This document shows positions 61,371-64,000 of a stretch of 64,000 bases of DNA, piece after piece (position 1 is the first letter of the stretch; the number at the start of each line of letters is the position of its first letter). The translations under genes were made by a program, and so were the position numbers. The DNA is from CAVXXB01 sp963765585 (GTDB lineage: Bacteria > Calditrichota > Calditrichia > JAJRVZ01), in NCBI GenBank assembly GCA_963765585.1, contig CAVXXB010000012.1:558001-622000 (forward strand), given 5' to 3'. The notes beneath the pieces were generated by a model. That model was not told the DNA's origin. It did not search any database and saw only the letters and a program-made list of their open reading frames with translations.

Positions 61371-61496
61371 ATAATTCATGCTAAACAATATTTATATATA
61401 AAAGATAGGGTTAAATCAACTAAAAATCTATATTTATGCTCTAAAATATTGAACAGAAAAAAGGACTAACAGAATAAATTTGATATGTGTTTTTCC

Positions 61497-61525
61497 TTGA
61501 CATTAATACCCAATCCGTCTATATT
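61497..61525 (+). promoter_or_regulatory. Sigma70-like promoter of tRNA-Gly
   Basis: TTGACA (61497-61502), exactly 17 bases, TATATT (61520-61525), 20 bases before the tRNA 5' end. Confidence 0.82.
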
Positions 61526-61545
61526 TTTAACCTTAATAAAATCAA

Positions 61546-61617
<72 letters not shown>

Positions 61618-61749
61618 CAACCAACGAATGGAAAAATTTAATTTCACTCCCGTGATAGCAGTCACTGACTAAATATATAATCTTTTATTAATTAATGACA
61701 AATGCAGATGCAAATAACTGATTCGACTAAATTAACCTTGGAGGCAAAA

Positions 61750-62571
61750 ATGAAATCGATGATCAGCCTAATCACTATCCTACTTGTGATGGTCTTCTGT
61801 GTTCAGGCGCAGGTCTATCAGAACGTCGGTAATTCAGGAACGATAAACTGGCAGGATCAAATCCTAAAGTCTACAGGTATTGGTGCGCCAAATCCCAATA
61901 TGCCATTGGCAGCACAAAGAGCAGGCGCTCTGGAAGCTGCAAAAAGAATTGCACTACGCAATCTTCTGGAAACTGTAAAAGGTATGTCTATTACTTCAGA
62001 AACAACAGTTGAGAATGCAATGATTTCGAGTGATATCATTAATACAAAGGTATCAGGAGTTGTCAGGAACTTTAAAGTAGTGGCTACGCGATATATGAGC
62101 ACAGGTGATGTGGAAGTAGATGTTGAGATTCCCTTAAGTGGTGTTTTGACTGAAGCATTGTTACCGCAACAGGGAATGTTGATGACTCCCGGGCAAGGTA
62201 TCCCAGGATATCAGTCCACAGGACAAAGTGCCGTCTATACCGGTCTCATTATCGATGCCAGGGGCGTTGGCTTGCGACCGGCCATGGCGCCTAAAATTGT
62301 AGACTCTCAGGGAAATGAGATTTATGGTACGGGCTATGTTAACCGGGAATATGCCGTTCAAATCGGTGTTATTGGTTATGAAAAAGACCTGAACCGGGCG
62401 CGTGGCAATGAACGGGTAACCGATAATCCACTCGTCATCAAAGCACAAAAATCCAGTGGTACAAATAGTTGCGATGTGGTAGTTAGTGATTCAGATGCCA
62501 GAATGATTGTAGCTGCGGCACAAAATTTAAATTTTATGGAAAAATGTAAAGTGATGATTATTCTTGATTAA
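61750..62571 (+). CDS. Exported LPP20/FlgT-N-like protein
   Basis: About 273 residues from the ATG at 61750, just after GGAGGC; an upstream in-frame ATG lacks such a site. Signal peptide 'LITILLVMVFCVQAQ' without a lipobox. The region 'AAQRAGALEAAKRIALRNLLETVKGMSITSETTVENAMISSDIINTKVSGVVRNFKVV' is the LPP20/FlgT N-terminal pattern (conserved Ala-rich helix followed by V-x-G-x-x-x-x-F), and the C-terminal half has a 'GLIIDARGVGLRPAMAPKIVDSQGNEIYG' region seen in related exported proteins of unknown function. It sits before the TPR-SLH lipoprotein and may belong to the same envelope complex. Confidence 0.82.
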   Translation: MKSMISLITILLVMVFCVQAQVYQNVGNSGTINWQDQILKSTGIGAPNPNMPLAAQRAGALEAAKRIALRNLLETVKGMSITSETTVENAMISSDIINTKVSGVVRNFKVVATRYMSTGDVEVDVEIPLSGVLTEALLPQQGMLMTPGQGIPGYQSTGQSAVYTGLIIDARGVGLRPAMAPKIVDSQGNEIYGTGYVNREYAVQIGVIGYEKDLNRARGNERVTDNPLVIKAQKSSGTNSCDVVVSDSDARMIVAAAQNLNFMEKCKVMIILD

Positions 62572-62638
62572 TATATTAATACATATATCAAAATTTAGAA
62601 TCGCTCGTCGCATTTCTAAATAATGGGAGGGTTTTTTC

Positions 62639-63799
62639 ATGTTAAAGAAATTATTGGTTTTAGTCATTACTCTTGTGTTGATTCTTCTCGTGGCCTGTGG
62701 TGGTCCGAAAGAAAGACAAGCCGAATCAGTTTTAGATACACCGGAATATCATTACAATCAGGGTAAAAAATATCTTGAACGCGACGATCTCACCAACGCC
62801 TTGCGTGAGTTTAATGAAGCAAAAAGTCTGAAAGCAGATTTTGCTCCCGCTTATGAAGGAATTGCCATTGTAAATATTGAACAAAAGAATTTTGAAGCCG
62901 CGAAGGACAATATTGATAAATCATTGAGTGAGGATGGAAACTGGGTTCCTGCAGTGGTAGCCCGCGGGCGGTTGTATGCAGCTCAAGAGCAATATGAGGA
63001 CGCCGTGGATGAATTTGATGATGCCCTCGATGACATTGATGGCTCAAAATCAAAATTTGATAAAAAAGAAGTCAGAATGGATGCCTTGTATCACAAGGGG
63101 AATGCCTACCGTGGATGGGAAAAATACATTGAGGCCCAAACTACATTTCAGAGCATTTTGGTCATTGACAATACGAATGTTAAAGCCAGCCTCGCCATAA
63201 AAGAACTGGCAGAATATCAGGCTGCAGTGGCAGGCCAGAGCCCTGAGTTGAAAAAAATTGCCAAACAAAAAGAAATTTCGCGTGCCGACGTGGCAGTGCT
63301 TTTTGTAACGGAACTCCCTCTGGATAAAATATTCAGGAGCTCGCCACGCAAAAATGCCATATCATTCTCATCCCCGGATGGCGGTGTTATGGGCAAAAAG
63401 GAGGAAGAGGCCCCTGCTTCCCCGGTAATTGCCACAGATGTTCCCGATACCCATTGGGCCAGGTCTTTTATTGAAGAAGCCTTGCAAAAGGGCATTATCG
63501 AAAAATATCCCGATGGCAGTTATCGCCCGGAAGAAAAAGTAAATCGCGCCGAATTTGCACGTTTGATTGAGCATTTCCTGGTAAAAGCCTGGGATGATAA
63601 AGGTCTCGAAACACAGTATTTTGGCAGTGTCTCTCCATTTGCCGATGTCTTAAATACGTCGCCAATTTTCAATTCGATAATGACGGTTTCTACCCGTGGT
63701 ATTATGCCGGGTTATGAAGATGGTACATTTGGACCGTTGAATGCTGTCACCGGTGCAGAATCATTGAATATTATCAGAAATATGAAGGCGAAGTTCTAA
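62639..63799 (+). CDS. Lipoprotein with TPR and SLH domains
   Basis: 386 residues. Lipoprotein signal 'LVLVITLVLILLVACGG' (lipidation at the Cys). TPR-like helical pairs follow ('YHYNQGKKYLERDDLTNALREFNEAKSLKADFAPAYEGIA', 'QYEDAVDEFDDAL', 'YHKGNAYRGWEKYIEAQTTF'). After a linker there are two SLH-like motifs ('VPDTHWARSFIEEALQKGIIEKYPDGSYRPEEKVNRAEFARLI' and 'FADVLNTSPIFNSIMTVSTRGIMPGYEDGTFGPLNAVTGAESL'). SLH modules bind cell-wall polymers or, in diderms, link the outer membrane to the wall. A scaffold anchoring a complex in the envelope is likely. GGGAGGG lies upstream. Confidence 0.88.
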   Translation: MLKKLLVLVITLVLILLVACGGPKERQAESVLDTPEYHYNQGKKYLERDDLTNALREFNEAKSLKADFAPAYEGIAIVNIEQKNFEAAKDNIDKSLSEDGNWVPAVVARGRLYAAQEQYEDAVDEFDDALDDIDGSKSKFDKKEVRMDALYHKGNAYRGWEKYIEAQTTFQSILVIDNTNVKASLAIKELAEYQAAVAGQSPELKKIAKQKEISRADVAVLFVTELPLDKIFRSSPRKNAISFSSPDGGVMGKKEEEAPASPVIATDVPDTHWARSFIEEALQKGIIEKYPDGSYRPEEKVNRAEFARLIEHFLVKAWDDKGLETQYFGSVSPFADVLNTSPIFNSIMTVSTRGIMPGYEDGTFGPLNAVTGAESLNIIRNMKAKF

Positions 63800-63802
63800 C
63801 TT

Positions 63803-63852
63803 AAGATACAAGATACCAGGATACAGGATGCAGGATACTGGATGCTGGATAG
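63803..63852. repeat. Heptamer array (AGGATAC/AAGATAC type)
   Basis: AAGATAC twice, then after one extra C AGGATAC, AGGATGC, AGGATAC, TGGATGC, TGGATAG in one register. It is the reverse complement of the array at 44316. Confidence 0.85.
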
Positions 63853-63921
63853 TTAGGGTCATTCTGGAAGAACCTTTTACCCGTGCCAGGATTTGGGTGC
63901 ATGTGGAATAGTTAAAGATTT

Positions 63922-63996
63922 ACCGCAAGGAACGCGGAGGAGCCACAGAGTACGCAGGAAAATAAATAATTATAAAAACCTTTGCGATCTCTGCGT
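63922..63996. repeat. Period-9 element with inverted arms, ACCGCAAGG type (close to window end)
   Basis: Nonamers ACCGCAAGG, AACGCGGAG, GAGCCACAG, AGTACGCAG (63922-63957), then opposite-sense CCTTTGCGA, TCTCTGCGT (63979-63996). It matches the element at 20286-20358; the end may lie beyond the window. Confidence 0.8.
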
Positions 63997-64000
63997 TCAC

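Noticed and set aside
61177..61545. Riboswitch upstream of the receptor at 58963 (e.g. cobalamin)
   Set aside because: No recognisable conserved core such as a B12-box; the region is AT-rich with octamer repeats.

Overview
The window reads as chromosomal DNA of a Gram-negative bacterium of the FCB superphylum (Bacteroidota/Chlorobi/Ignavibacteria/Calditrichota/KSB1/Marinimicrobia side; the phylum cannot be fixed from this sequence). The evidence is a SprA-type secretion protein, three PorV-like outer-membrane proteins, several exported proteins ending in FlgD-like/type IX (T9SS) sorting domains ('NYPNPFNP' type), LptF/LptG for LPS export, two CarboxypepD_reg-type TonB-dependent receptors with an ExbB-ExbD-ExbD-TonB operon, a membrane pyrophosphatase and a pyruvoyl arginine decarboxylase. 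I see no integrase, transposase, prophage gene, rRNA or CRISPR array. Two tRNAs are present (Gln-TTG and Gly-CCC).

Layout. 1-3670: 3' part of a giant repeat-built surface protein with Ca-loop-like motifs and a T9SS tail. 4125-7378 (minus): toxin-antitoxin pair, lptG, lptF. 8068-20204 (plus): frameshift-broken sprA, prmA, an exported lipoprotein, a beta-propeller protein and two PorV-like proteins. 20834-29785: housekeeping block (GNAT, ispE, tRNA-Gln, rplY, pth, hppA, rpsF-rpsR-rplI, priA). 29831-35106: compact signalling operon with histidine kinase, receiver, DUF4388/roadblock protein, roadblock protein, winged-helix-like protein, output-less CACHE-HAMP protein, second roadblock protein and an MglA-type GTPase. 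35378-39827: exported peptidase-MA-like protein, then overlapping pdaD-speB (arginine to putrescine) and a GH57 glucanotransferase. 40127-44036: S41 processing protease and the TonB energising operon. 44440-50717: ROK kinase, lipid kinase, dGTPase-like protein, FG-GAP surface protein, M20 peptidase. 51209-58690: operon of TonB-dependent receptor, 1128-residue T9SS substrate and PorV-like protein. 58963-61176 (minus): second receptor. 61546-63799: tRNA-Gly, LPP20-like protein and TPR-SLH lipoprotein.

Two things stand out. First, intergenic DNA is filled with degenerate short tandem arrays of fixed period: 7 bp in at least nine places, 8 bp in at least four and 9 bp in three. The 9-bp arrays, one 8-bp array and one 7-bp array come with inverted second arms. 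Perfect extremes are (CTGCCTA)x11 at 4668 and about nine copies of TCTCTAA at 58874, each preceded by the same 11-mer CTTGACAAGCA. Second, seven genes are broken by eight single-base frameshifts, all in exported or envelope genes and seven of them needing one base to be skipped. These may be sequencing errors or real lesions. The MglA/roadblock operon is the best candidate for a poorly described protein system.

Functionally the window couples envelope biogenesis (LPS export, T9SS, TonB energisation, surface proteins) with a polarity-type GTPase circuit, plus core translation, replication-restart and polyamine functions.
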